Assembly: GCA_003427395.1 (NCBI GenBank) | Contig: BFEA01000133.1 | Span: 402,319 to 423,246 of the forward strand | Source: Chara braunii | Lineage: Eukaryota; Streptophyta; Charophyceae; Charales; Characeae | DNA: 20,928 nucleotides | Reading direction: 5' to 3' | Shown: positions 9,005 through 18,239 of the stretch, one piece after another | Layout of the letters: each line of letters begins with the position of its first letter | How positions within the stretch are numbered: position 1 is the stretch's first letter | The notes under the pieces: generated by a model | Told to the model about the DNA's origin: nothing | What the model saw: the letters and a program-made list of their open reading frames with translations, nothing else | Database searches by the model: none | Translations under genes and position numbers: made by a program

Positions 9005-9031
9005 GAGTCTCCTGGTGGGAATGGGAGACTC
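9005..9031 (-). other. Perfect 8-bp hairpin upstream of the primer-binding site
   Basis: GAGTCTCC (9005-9012) and GGAGACTC (9024-9031) pair around an 11-base loop. It lies about 90 bases upstream of the primer-binding site in the transcript leader, where retroelements often carry structures for priming or packaging. That role is inference. Confidence 0.5.
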
Positions 9032-9840
9032 TCGTTTCGAACCAGAGGTTGTCCCGGGATCGATCTTTCGCCACGGAGTCCCGTGGAGGTCGGGTCAGTC
9101 CAGGGTGACGAAAACCGAATAGTTCCGCAAAGACGAACTGCCGCTGTGAATCAAAACGAAGAAAGGCCGCAGGGGGAGGAGGCCACGACGGCTAAGGACC
9201 GAAGACCGGGCCGTCGGGTTTTTGTTGTAGAGGTGGTTGGTTCGAGGCCTTCCGGCCTCGGCGTCGGACTCACAAAGTCCGCGCGGAAGTTTTCGAGAGG
9301 GTGAAGCGACGGGAGAGCTTGCCGACCCCCGAATTCGAAATTGCGTGGGCAGCGCCCCCGCATTACGAGAGAGCTCCGGGAAACGTGCCGCTCCCTGGTA
9401 GCCCAGGACCAGTCCTCGCCAAGAGCACGAGTCCCCCTAGCGACACCCGCGATAATCAAACTGCGGCCGCCACGTGGCCGCCCGGGGCGGGTCCCGCCAA
9501 CAGACGTGCTCCATTCGACTCAAAGCGCGCCGTACATCCGCATCGCAGTAGACGCCGTCGTCATCTGCGATGGGAAAGGCCTGTAGCGAGATGGGATGAT
9601 CGGAGGCAGGTGATGAACACAGGCCAAACCCCGCGCTCCTGGCCCTCCGTACCAACACCGTCTCCATACAACACTCGATGTAACCCTTCTCTCCCAAGGT
9701 TAGTGCGCCGGAAGAAGATGATGGAAACTAAGTTCTCTTCCCCGTCGCGGGGGCATCGACCACGCGCGCGGACGCAGGCAGCTGACGTCACCCGTGCCGG
9801 GACGAGAAGTTCAAAAGCGATGACTACCAGTTCAAGGCGT

Positions 9841-9895
9841 GCGCGCGAGCGCATGCGCGCGCGCGCGCGTGCGCGAGAGAGAGAGAGAGAGAGAG
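9841..9895. repeat. (GC)n-(GA)n compound microsatellite
   Basis: Alternating GC, with a few substitutions, passes into at least nine GA units. On the minus strand this is a CT run, a possible initiator-like pyrimidine tract inside the LTR, but no other promoter signal was found. Confidence 0.85.
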
Positions 9896-10228
9896 TTACA
9901 CCGAGACTGTGCGTGCGCGCAAGAAGGGCCGAGGAAGGGAGGGGAACAACAGGATCAACACACTCATACTCCTCAGCAGACGGTCCTCCAGTTCAGTTCC
10001 CCCGTTCCCGCCCGGATAGGTACGTACACACATACATGCATGCAATCAACAACCCATGACAGGACACCCAATCATCCATAGACCTTCGACATCACTCATG
10101 CGCACAACCAGCTCCCATCACTAGGGGCCTCACACACACGTCATGCATAGACAAAGCAGCAATGGAGATAAAAGCGAGTCCTTCTCGTATACAAAAATTC
10201 TCAATTAACTGCCGCCCCCAGGCGCAGC

Positions 10229-10538
10229 NNNNNNNNNNNNNNNNNNNNNNNNNNNNNNNNNNNNNNNNNNNNNNNNNNNNNNNNNNNNNNNNNNNNNNNN
10301 NNNNNNNNNNNNNNNNNNNNNNNNNNNNNNNNNNNNNNNNNNNNNNNNNNNNNNNNNNNNNNNNNNNNNNNNNNNNNNNNNNNNNNNNNNNNNNNNNNNN
10401 NNNNNNNNNNNNNNNNNNNNNNNNNNNNNNNNNNNNNNNNNNNNNNNNNNNNNNNNNNNNNNNNNNNNNNNNNNNNNNNNNNNNNNNNNNNNNNNNNNNN
10501 NNNNNNNNNNNNNNNNNNNNNNNNNNNNNNNNNNNNNN
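10229..10538. other. Assembly gap (310 N)
   Basis: 310 consecutive N bases. The sequence after the gap starts with exactly the same bases as the window itself, inside the LTR repeat. The gap length may be an estimate. Confidence 0.99.
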
Positions 10539-11151
10539 GGGTTGCGCGAATTTAGAGCGCGGGAGGCGGCGGGTTGTCAGCGCGAGGTGCGGGCCGCGCA
10601 GAGTGTAGATGGGCAGGGCAGAAGAAAGGTGGGGAGTCTGAGGGTTCGACCCAAGAGGTTGCATGGTCCTACGTGATTGGGGTGTTCGTTCAAGTGGTGC
10701 ACGGTTTTCCGCTCTCCACATTGATCCGAGAATCCCAACTACGCAGCCAATCACTTCACGGAGGAAGACGGGGTAAGGATCAAGCTGGGCGTAGGGGAAG
10801 ACGAAGAGTCCGGCTTGAGGGAAACGCGCGCAGCAAGAAAGGAAGATGGTGCGGGGATGCAAAGCAAGAAACGGGGGTGCAAGACGCGCGAAGAAATCGG
10901 AGCTTAGTCGTGCGCGCACAAAAATTCAAAAAGTCCCAACCTAAATCGTTTCTTGGTTTTCATACCGCGGCCGCTATTCGCCCGCGCGGGAGGTACTTAG
11001 CCAAAAAAAATGAAAAAGCCGTTTCAAAAAGGAAAGCAAAAGAAAAAAGAAAGAAAAACCCCTTTTTGTTCGCATCCGTACTTCGGGGCTTCCGAGGGAT
11101 TTTTCCTCAAGGATACGGCAAGCCGCGAGGTACGGGTTTGAGCTTATCACA
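10539..11151 (-). repeat. 5' LTR, outer part (U3 start)
   Basis: Second copy of the 1-612 repeat, same orientation, about 23 substitutions and one extra T. On the minus strand it starts TGTGATAAGC at 11151. Flanking sequence from 11152 onward shares nothing with 613 onward, so 11151 is the edge of homology. The first bases outside, GTCTC at 11152-11156, could be a target-site duplication, but the matching copy lies outside the window. Confidence 0.8.
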
Positions 11152-11700
11152 GTCTCCCTTCAGGGCAATCACCTCCCTCCTGGTGAAGCCCTTGCAGAGC
11201 TCTCCCCTTCAGAACCAACCCACCACCTCACCAGAAATAATTTGTTTATGCTTAAGAGGAAAATTAGAATTCCAGACGTTTATGTGGATTATTCCCCCCC
11301 GCCCCCCCTCCTCCATCTCCCCCTGTCCCTCCGCTGCCTCCAGGGAAAAGGACTGCCCTGATCACAAGCTCTCCTTACCGGCCCCAACTTGAGACATACC
11401 TGCTTCCTCCACCAACTTCCACTAAGCCATCCAGTTCCACCCAAAGTATGCCTTAGCCAACCCCTCACCCCTATCTGCCTCCGCTGGGATATGATGCCAA
11501 CCCCTACACCTCTCCCAGCCCCAGAATAGGGCATCCCCCAAAAATCTGCCCCACTCCATCCAGGGCATTTCACCCCCCACCTTGTGAAGCCCTTGCAGAG
11601 TAGAGTTCTCCTCCCTAAAACCCCAACCCCCCACCCGCGCAAAAATAATTCATTAGTGCGCCCAAAGGGGAATCATAAATTAATAGTGGAGAAAAGAAAA
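11152..11700. repeat. C-rich diverged tandem repeat, ~401-bp period
   Basis: A 17-base block GTGAAGCCCTTGCAGAG occurs at 11183-11199 and again at 11584-11600. Both copies are followed by AGTTCTCC/AGCTCTCC-like sequence, a C-rich run, then AATAATTYRTT and a G/A-rich stretch. This suggests two diverged copies of a ~400-bp unit, the second incomplete. No gene is visible. Confidence 0.55.
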
Positions 11701-11779
11701 AACAAGGAATTTAGGAAATAGGATTCCTAAGATATGAGTGGAAGAATCGAAAAATTCTGAAAATTATGATGAAGAAAAG

Positions 11780-12500
11780 GTAGATGAGATTTTTTTTTTT
11801 GATTTTGGTGATGACGATGAACAGCACCCTAAAGATGATGATGATGAGGATGATGGTGACGACCAACTCACCTGCTGATGTGAAAGGCAAACAACGCCTT
11901 GAAGAGCAACATCCAATGATGACAAACTGATGATGATGATGATAATAATGAGAATGAAGACCGAATGATGATGCTGATAATACTAAAGAGCAACACCAAC
12001 AGCCCCTATGATTACAAACTGATGATGACGATGATGATGACGATGATGATGATGATGATGATGATGATGACGATGATGATGATGATGATGATGATGACGA
12101 TGATGATTATGATGATGCACAGCGCCCTGTGATGACAATAGGATGATGATGGTGCTGATGACGGATGATAATGTAATGATGATGATGATAGGGATGGGCA
12201 GCAATGTAATGCAACGATGAGTGACGAGCGGCACCCCTAATGAACGGCTCCTTGATAATGATGATGATTCTAGCACCGAACACAAGTAAAGACCTACACC
12301 TTGATGATGATGACGAGCAATACCCTGATCATGATGATGGTGATGATGAGCAACACCCTGATGATGAGGACGAACCATTACCGTGATGATGATGTCGAAC
12401 CACGCCCTGTTGATGATGATGATGATGATGAGCAACTTCCTAATGATGATGATGAACCATTATTGTGATGATGGTGTCGAAACGCGCCCTGTTGATGAAG
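11780..12500. repeat. GAT-rich decayed minisatellite
   Basis: Long GATGAT runs are punctuated by a recurring GAGCAACACCCT-like spacer, near 11822, 11974, 12316, 12350 and 12428 among others. A longer unit with GAACCATTA and GTCGAAMCRCGCCCTGTTGATGA occurs twice, near 12370 and 12450, about 80 bp apart. Reading frames in it are only His- or Ile-rich by-products of the repeat. Confidence 0.85.
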
Positions 12501-13221
12501 CAAACAACTTATTTTAACTGCGATTTCGTCAAAACGTCCATTTTTTATTTTTTGCGCGAAATTGAAAGTCCATTTTTGAAGCGATTTATCGTGTTTTTCA
12601 TATTTAGAAACATTCAAATTCAGGGGATACCATGAAATTTTTCGGTCAATAAGCCACTAGTTTTCGTTCGATTATTCGAAGGAACCGCCTGTTATCGGCG
12701 ACTATTGTTATATTTCATTACAAACTTTGTAATTTTCAAATAATTTTTTATAGTATATGCAGGATTTGTCAATATTTCACACAACTTTCTTCCTGATTTC
12801 AGTATATTTCATGTGTTTTTTTCATTTTCATATATATATAGCCTATTTTCAGGTGCACGTAGTTAAAAATTACATTATAAGATCCAACGCATTATAAAAT
12901 CCAATGCATTATAAGATCCAACGCACGTTGCAAATGTAACAACTAACTTAAAAATTGATACATAGATGTGATCCGCAAGGCAATTTTTAGTATGAAAATT
13001 GTTAATCATATAATATTTTTACGAGTTCATCACAATTTTTATATTGCAATAGCAACAACCAACTCAAAATTTGTCCACATCTGAATGACGTCTGTCGCTG
13101 TCGCTCCATGTCTATTACCTAGCCACTTATCATCTTTTAATAATAATCATCGCTCATACTCTTACGTTTTCCTATTATCATATTACTGACGGCTCCTATT
13201 TGTTACATTCATTATGGGAAT
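12501..13221. other. AT-rich stretch without a gene
   Basis: No credible coding frame. It contains the 17-bp triple repeat at 12873-12923 and a weak pair of similar segments near 12930-12955 and 13045-13070 (CAACTAACT.AAAA..TG and CAACCAACTCAAAATTTG). Nothing else was recognised. Confidence 0.6.
12873..12923 (+). repeat. Three tandem copies of a 17-bp unit
   Basis: CATTATAAGATCCAACG occurs at 12873-12889 and 12907-12923, with a middle copy (12890-12906) differing at two positions. Confidence 0.9.
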
Positions 13222-13599
13222 CTACATCGTTGCATCGTTCGACCCGTCGAGCATGCACGCCGGGATAGGTGGAATAGACATGCTTTCAAAGTTGGTTACG
13301 AAAGCAGACCAGCCTTCAAGTCTTCGACCCTCGCGCATCAATGTATTTTTTTTTTCCTCGTGGACTTGCAAAGCTGCTTCTTGACATTCCACATACTCTT
13401 CCACTGTCCCTGCTTGTCCTTGTCTTCCGTAAATTCGCACGTCATACACGTCGATTTCCGTGAACCTCACGACAACTACAAATAATTTACATCCACCAAC
13501 TTCGCATCTTACTATTGACTCATATTCGTATGGAAACGGACCGTTTCTTGTTGTGAGAGATGCCCCTGCAGACACTGCGATTGGAGTGATGCGCGCCAT
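13222..13599 (-). CDS. Hypothetical protein F, unrecognised
   Basis: A 125-residue frame from an ATG (MARITPIAV). It is the last of the same-strand frames in the right half, about 500 bases after its upstream neighbour. No signal peptide or membrane segment. A hydrophobic strand KLFVVVVRF is followed by an alternating pattern and a charged helix-like region (ALQVHEEKKNTLMREGRRL). The KLFVVVVRFTEID segment loosely recalls the YCSVRI segment of proteins A and B, too weakly to claim homology. It may be a fragment of a larger decayed gene. Confidence 0.4.
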   Translation of the reverse strand: MARITPIAVSAGASLTTRNGPFPYEYESIVRCEVGGCKLFVVVVRFTEIDVYDVRIYGRQGQAGTVEEYVECQEAALQVHEEKKNTLMREGRRLEGWSAFVTNFESMSIPPIPACMLDGSNDATM

Positions 13600-14102
13600 T
13601 GTTGTATAAGGTTTGCATATTATTGTCTCCTGTTGTAATGGTGAGCACTACAACCCTGCAAGATCGATTAGATAATATTGTTCAAAATTAGTTATCCGAC
13701 AAATATCGACATTATTCAAACGAAGAAATTGTACTTTATGATACAACGAAGACTGTCAAAAAAATATATATAAAATAAAATAAAAAATAAATTCAAACAC
13801 GTTTGTTTATGCTAACTTTGAGCTTGTAAATTGCAAATGTTTGCGATTTTCAAAACTTCGTCCACATCATCGTAACAAAAAACGAAATAACTGGTGAAAA
13901 AAACACGATTAAACATAACTAAAAAAACAATTTTGCGTTCACCACACAAAGTGAAACTGACAATTATTGGAGTGCGCTAACAATTCCTATCTCCATAGTG
14001 TTCAAAGTCNTTCACATATCTGACCATTGTAGTCTGGAACGCGTGTCAGCGATGAAGCGCATCGATTGTTGAACATGTCTCGACATGGACAAACGTGCTA
14101 TG
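13600..14102. other. AT-rich spacer without a gene
   Basis: Contains A/T homopolymers around 13757-13790 and one ambiguous base at 14010. No conserved frame on either strand. It could hold the 3' end of the frame above it and the promoter of protein F, but no clear signal is visible. Confidence 0.5.
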
Positions 14103-15043
14103 CTACTGGATACTATCCAGGGTCCCGTGAAGAATAAGAGGTAGAAAATTTGTTGCGTGCTTAATGTCTTCACAATACGGACAATCTATCACTATCTTCT
14201 GTCTGCCACCCACTAACGGTACTTCTTTCTGTCCCAATCGATGATACTGCTTCGTACGAGTCACTTCATCCGTGTCGCATTTTCTATGCTCGACTGTGAA
14301 CACCATCTCCTCACATTTGTCAAAAAGGTAGTGAAGTTGCACATGCACCAAACTGTCAACCCTGTACACTAACTCTTTCCTAAGTGCCATGTCAATTTCT
14401 AACCGATTCCAAAACTGTTCGAGTTTGCTCGAACCCGCGGGGTCCCAAAATTCTTCCCGGGCAGTGAACAACACATTCATTGTCGTGCCGTTGATCTTCG
14501 CTGCTGTAAAAAGTGTCACTAAGGCCGTGCCTCTATTGCGTACTCGGATTCGACCATAGAAGTCCACCACCAGCGGTGCAAGCAATTATTTTCTGCCTAT
14601 GGAATACCACGCGCACACTTTTTGTTCCAATTTGTCTTTTTCGTCCCAGTCCTGTTTGCTGCATACCTCCCTCCAGTTGGCTAGCATCTCCAAAGGATCC
14701 ACAACGTCTTTCCTCGATACAATGACGTATGCGTCATCCTCCTTTGTGTACAGATACCACATATTTGATGCATTATCGGACACAATCGTCTCTTGTCTGT
14801 TGACAAACCCAATGATTAGTAGAATTTCACCATCCGGCTCAACTTCGTTTTCGACATGTATGTACTCATAATTCGCAAATTCATCGACGATATCAACCGA
14901 CCAAATGTTAGTGGCTAAGATAATGAGATCCTAAATTGTTGATGAAACTTGATGAGAGGATCCGCTTTCATGCGAGCTTGTTTGACCAACTTCCATCCTG
15001 CAAGTTGAGCGTGTAAATAAACAAAATCCCCGAGTTTCATCAT
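14103..15043 (-). pseudogene. Hypothetical protein E, broken by a frameshift and one stop
   Basis: The frame starts at ATG-ATG (15043/15040) with MMKLGDFVYLHAQLAGW. It runs about 42 residues, then shifts frame near 14930 into a segment with FANYEYIHVENEVEPDGEI and MWYLYTKEDDAYVIVSRKDV. A TAA at 14586-14588 breaks that frame, which resumes at once for another 160 residues and contains FTVEHRKCDTDEV and a CPYC pair near the end. The opening GDFVYL followed by strand-rich sequence loosely suggests a BAH- or SH3-like chromatin fold; this is a guess. The TAA may be a mutation, a sequencing error or part of an unrecognised intron. Confidence 0.45.
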
Positions 15044-15073
15044 ATTAGATTTTAAATATTGTACACAAAAACG

Positions 15074-15079
15074 TTTATT
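15074..15079 (-). promoter_or_regulatory. Candidate polyadenylation signal AATAAA
   Basis: The minus strand reads TATAATAAACG about 95 bases after the probable end of protein A (15174) and before the start of protein E (15043). The position fits a 3' end for the A transcript. A single hexamer in AT-rich DNA is weak evidence. Confidence 0.35.
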
Positions 15080-15173
15080 ATACAATTACAAAATCGTTTA
15101 AGTACGAAGATGCTCCATATAACGGATAAAAACATAAAAAGCAGTATATCCGCTATGATTACATTGTCACTAA

Positions 15174-16192
15174 CTACATTCCTTTAGTAGGAGGTCTGAT
15201 AACCCGTCCGAATCTTGTGACGTACGGGGTTTGCTGCGGACGAGGTCGTGGACTGAAACCATACATAGCATTCATGGACGATCCATATACGTGAATCTGC
15301 GACTCCTTGATTGTTGCATTCTCCGAAAATACGACATGTATTTCAACCTAACAAACCCTCCCGGACGTGCTAAGGAATTCCCAATGGCATCTCGTATGGC
15401 CATCGCTTTCTCTTCCAGCTGTTGCCACAATGCCGGATTTGGCATGTGGCCTGCTATCACTACATCTGACCGTCCTTCAAGATCCCGGCGAATAGGCAAC
15501 CACCAACCCTGTGGCGGCTGAAGAAACAGCTGGTTCCGTGAAACACGCACAACTGCATCTACAAGTTTCCTAGATTTATTTGAAGAAGCCACACATAGCA
15601 CTCTTGCGAATTCATATCCGGTAATACTCAACCGCACGCAACAGTATTACACAACTCGTGGATAAATCCCTGGGCAACGGAGTGGGTACTGCTCCAAGAA
15701 TGAACAATGACAAGCTGTGTCTATCAACTCTTGTTTCAGCGAACACGTCCAAGTTCGTGGCGAACTCGTGATGTACACGAAGTCGATGCGAATGTTGTAG
15801 CTGTCAATGTTGCGGTATGCTTTGCGCAGACGGGTTAGGAAAATAGGCTTGAGAAGACCATCAAGCACTGGAATGAGGCTCCCGAACTCCAGCATGTTGG
15901 CGAACTTGTAATGGCTTGCCCAAGGGCAGCCACCCACACTCTCCATCGCATTCCAATTACTATCCGTCCATTGGTCAAGATGTCGATTCATATATGGGAC
16001 GACGGTCATCCATGGGTCATCTTCGAATTCCTCTCTTGGGTCATACTTGAACCAAGTATGACCGTTATAATGCCGCACCGATTTCGCACAAGGAGGAAAT
16101 GATGTTGCTGAGCGCTTGTGTCTCTTGGGACACTTCCAGTGATGCTTGTCGACGTTGTCGATGACATTATGCACCCTGTACACCACACACAC
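15174..16192 (-). pseudogene. Hypothetical protein A, paralogue of B, with one stop and a late frameshift
   Basis: Shares an ordered set of motifs with protein B next to it: PWMTVVPY (60-67), QWTDSNWN (74-81), CPWA (89-92), then FA..LEFGSLI and ITSSPRTW (141-148), and after a TAA at 15647-15649 YCCVRL, AIRDAIG and MSYF. The TAA falls inside the conserved block YC.VR, where B has no break, so it is most simply a nonsense mutation. A one-base shift near 15275 gives a C-terminal tail ending at TAG 15174-15176. No ATG lies at the 5' end; the frame is open up to about 16265, so the start is unsure. Family and function unrecognised; cysteine-rich in places, no membrane segment. Confidence 0.55.
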
Positions 16193-16338
16193 ATGAGCGA
16201 CAAAATCGAACGTGTAGACGTTCGTAAATAAAGTCGAGAAATGATAACTCTCTTACGAGGCTAACACTCAGTGTTGGTGCATGCCTATCTATGGTAAACT
16301 ATCTATAATACGAGAACTTGCTATTCCGAACCATTGCG

Positions 16339-17256
16339 CTAAACACGTTTTCTTTCGTAACTATACAAACCGTGCAGGGGTGAACCGAATGAAAGTGTTT
16401 TCAAACCCTCGGGGTTGTCATCGTCGTCCCTATCGAATGACGATATATATGACATATTCACGAAATTGTGCGTGCCGGCGAGAGCGATGCCGATAACATC
16501 TCTTATGGTGCATATTTTATCTTCTACTTTCTCCACCGACTCTATCACATTAAACGCTGAATTGTCGCATTCCTCCTCACACCACATTGCTTCGCATCTT
16601 ACCTCTATTAATCTCCCTCCCTTGCAAGTGCATGCTACACAATTTACTCTACATAAATCGGCATCGTTTAAGAAAATCCTCACTGAGCAATAACATATGC
16701 GCTGAGCGGTTGTCCCCGCTTCGTTATGCACGGGATAAGTTGTGATTCTGTTGCACAATCTTCCACACCTTTGCAGCTCGTGTCGGAATCGCATCGACCA
16801 TGTGCGAGGTGATGTTCTTATGAACTTGCATGAGATTGCTCCGTCCTCTTCGCAACACTCCGATTTTTGGCTTGCATAAGATACAAGTGGGTCATAAGTA
16901 TCTAGGTGGTTGTACATCCAGTGAATCTCCACATAGTTTGGTATATACGCTGTCTGGAGGGAGGCAGGACATATTTCGATGAGTCGTCCCCATTCCATCT
17001 CGTCAGCGAATCTGAAGTCGTGCGCCCATGGACATTCTATCATTGCAATGTCCCAATCGCTCTTGCTCCAGTTCCCGACTTTTCCTCGCCATGGCAGCAC
17101 ACTCAACCATGGATTGACTTGAAGTGCCTTGACAATCCTCAATTTCGTGTTCTCGTCCAATCGTCGCTTACGGCTGCTGCCGCCGGTATCCATCCAGCCA
17201 CTTGAACGACCACGTGAAGCGGCTTCTGTGCACAACACGTACACTTTTGTAAGCAT
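16339..17256 (-). CDS. Hypothetical protein B, intact member of the A/B family
   Basis: A 305-residue frame from ATG at 17256, 25 bases after the stop of protein C. Motifs shared with A are PWLSVLPW (49-56), NWSKSDWD (62-69), CPWA (75-78), FADEMEWGRLI (83-93), FIRTSPRTW (145-153), YCSVRI (189-194), TIRDVIGIAL (250-259) and MSYISSF (268-274). It has many cysteines, including a CVACTC cluster (206-211) and CEEEC (226-230), which may bind metal, and a basic RKRR near residue 30 that could act as a nuclear signal. A sequence matching a 5' splice site (GAG then GTAAGA, 16603-16598) lies inside the frame, but the frame stays open and A aligns across it. Not a family I recognise. Confidence 0.6.
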   Translation of the reverse strand: MLTKVYVLCTEAASRGRSSGWMDTGGSSRKRRLDENTKLRIVKALQVNPWLSVLPWRGKVGNWSKSDWDIAMIECPWAHDFRFADEMEWGRLIEICPASLQTAYIPNYVEIHWMYNHLDTYDPLVSYASQKSECCEEDGAISCKFIRTSPRTWSMRFRHELQRCGRLCNRITTYPVHNEAGTTAQRICYCSVRIFLNDADLCRVNCVACTCKGGRLIEVRCEAMWCEEECDNSAFNVIESVEKVEDKICTIRDVIGIALAGTHNFVNMSYISSFDRDDDDNPEGLKTLSFGSPLHGLYSYERKRV

Positions 17257-17281
17257 GTTTGCGATGAACGTAGGAAATGTG

Positions 17282-18205
17282 TTATGCTACTTCATCCTCG
17301 TCCAACTCCTCGTGATATCCTAGCAACCGTGGCCTGTTTTTCACGCCTCCCGCCGTGTTGTCCGTCATCTTTTGTGGCATGTGTCGGTGTGTCCCGTTCA
17401 TGCGTCGGAACAAGTGTTTGACATCGACATTCGTTTTGGTTTTGGTTTTCTTCAAGTATATGGTGGTTCCATCGTCGTCCAATGTGTGCAGCACCTTCAC
17501 AGCAATTGTTCCGACGATGGAAGTCCTTCGCCGTACGAACTGTATCATCGCATCTCGAATGACACTACAGAAACGACGGGCGTGCCTGGACAGGGCGTTT
17601 TCCATGTCGTACACGGAGCAGTCCATGTCATGCATTTCATCATGCTTTGTCTTGCGGTGCTCAATACGTGTACAACAAAACGTCATCCTATGGCGTGCTT
17701 CAAACGCAATGCAGAGTATTTTCCCATGATTGCATGTTGTATAGTGGTCATATATCGAACCACATCCGTAGAAAATTTTGTTCCACTGCGGTGCACCGAG
17801 TTTACAAAAGTGGCCTTCCGGATCATATGTCTTGGCCATCCTCGAGATCTTGCGTTGCAATTGCGGAGACCACAGGTCAAATGTGGGACAAAAAGTTGTC
17901 TCGTCGCTGGTGCGGAAACCAACTGCAATCATCTGTCGCGTGTATCGATGTGGAATAAATTCGTCATAGTGTATCGGTGTTCCCCATGCGTTCGCAATCT
18001 TGCTTATAATGTGGTCCTCGTCCATACTTCGAAAAATCCCGCCGCGACAAATTACACTACCGAGATGTTTGTCGACAGTAAAGCAAACGGTACATGTCAG
18101 CAGACAGCAAGCGAACGTGTACACTCGTTGACGACATGCCACGTCATTCGCTAACTCCTTTAAACGAGAGATATCGGCACGCACAAATATTTCCACTACA
18201 ACCAT
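17282..18205 (-). CDS. Hypothetical protein C, possible distant relative of A and B
   Basis: A 307-residue frame from ATG at 18205, 34 bases after the stop of gene D. The C-terminal third has a pattern like A and B: ILCIAFEARHR, then RFCSVIRDAMIQFV where B has KICTIRDVIGIALA, then a DDDG run. The N-terminal half (FIPHRYTRQMIAVGF, FDLWSPQLQRKISRMAK) is not clearly related to theirs. The C-terminus has lysine-rich KKTKTKTNVDVK and an acidic end (EELDEDEVA). A hydrophobic cysteine-rich stretch near residues 30-45 is too short and polar for a confident membrane segment. The long plus-strand frame over the same DNA is judged a shadow. Confidence 0.55.
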   Translation of the reverse strand: MVVVEIFVRADISRLKELANDVACRQRVYTFACCLLTCTVCFTVDKHLGSVICRGGIFRSMDEDHIISKIANAWGTPIHYDEFIPHRYTRQMIAVGFRTSDETTFCPTFDLWSPQLQRKISRMAKTYDPEGHFCKLGAPQWNKIFYGCGSIYDHYTTCNHGKILCIAFEARHRMTFCCTRIEHRKTKHDEMHDMDCSVYDMENALSRHARRFCSVIRDAMIQFVRRRTSIVGTIAVKVLHTLDDDGTTIYLKKTKTKTNVDVKHLFRRMNGTHRHMPQKMTDNTAGGVKNRPRLLGYHEELDEDEVA

Positions 18206-18239
18206 ATATCGGCACCCCCACTTTTCACAAAGATGATGA

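Larger units (their letters stand above)
8917..10228 (-). repeat. Probable inner part of the 5' LTR (U5 side)
   Basis: The stretch lies between the primer-binding site and the LTR block at 10539-11151, where only LTR sequence is expected, so the LTR would be about 2.2 kb including the gap. Its partner in the 3' LTR falls outside the window, so this cannot be checked here. It contains a perfect 8-bp hairpin at 9005-9031 and a GC/GA microsatellite at 9841-9895. No coding sequence is credible in it. Confidence 0.55.
1..11151 (-). mobile_element. Degenerate Ty3/gypsy-type LTR retrotransposon, incomplete at the window's left edge
   Basis: Domains read on the minus strand in the order gag, protease, reverse transcriptase, RNase H, integrase, which is the Ty3/gypsy order (integrase after RNase H). 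A near-identical repeat flanks the block (1-612 and 10539-11151), and a tRNA-Met primer-binding site lies at 8905-8916 just upstream of gag. The full element would exceed 11.2 kb because the 3' LTR runs off the left edge. The coding frame is interrupted by at least ten in-frame stops and several frameshifts, so the copy cannot make its proteins. No chromodomain was recognised after integrase. An additional same-sense frame follows pol. The class is certain from the motifs; the lineage within Ty3/gypsy is not determined. Confidence 0.95.

Noticed and set aside
8970-9060. tRNA-like sequence with GGTTCGAAAC near the 5' LTR end
   Set aside because: The TTCGAAA resembles a T-loop, but there is no paired T-stem, acceptor stem or anticodon arm around it; the nearby pairing is a separate hairpin.
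11983-12435. His/Ile-rich frame on the minus strand
   Set aside because: It is the translation of ATC/CAT repeats in a GAT minisatellite; no coding evidence.
12873-12923. CRISPR array
   Set aside because: The three 17-bp copies are directly adjacent with no spacers; it is a plain tandem repeat in a eukaryotic-type region.
17372-18154. 260-residue plus-strand frame opposite gene C
   Set aside because: The minus-strand frame is longer, fits the same-strand block, has the closely spaced start and stop, and has C-terminal similarity to A and B. The plus-strand frame resembles nothing.
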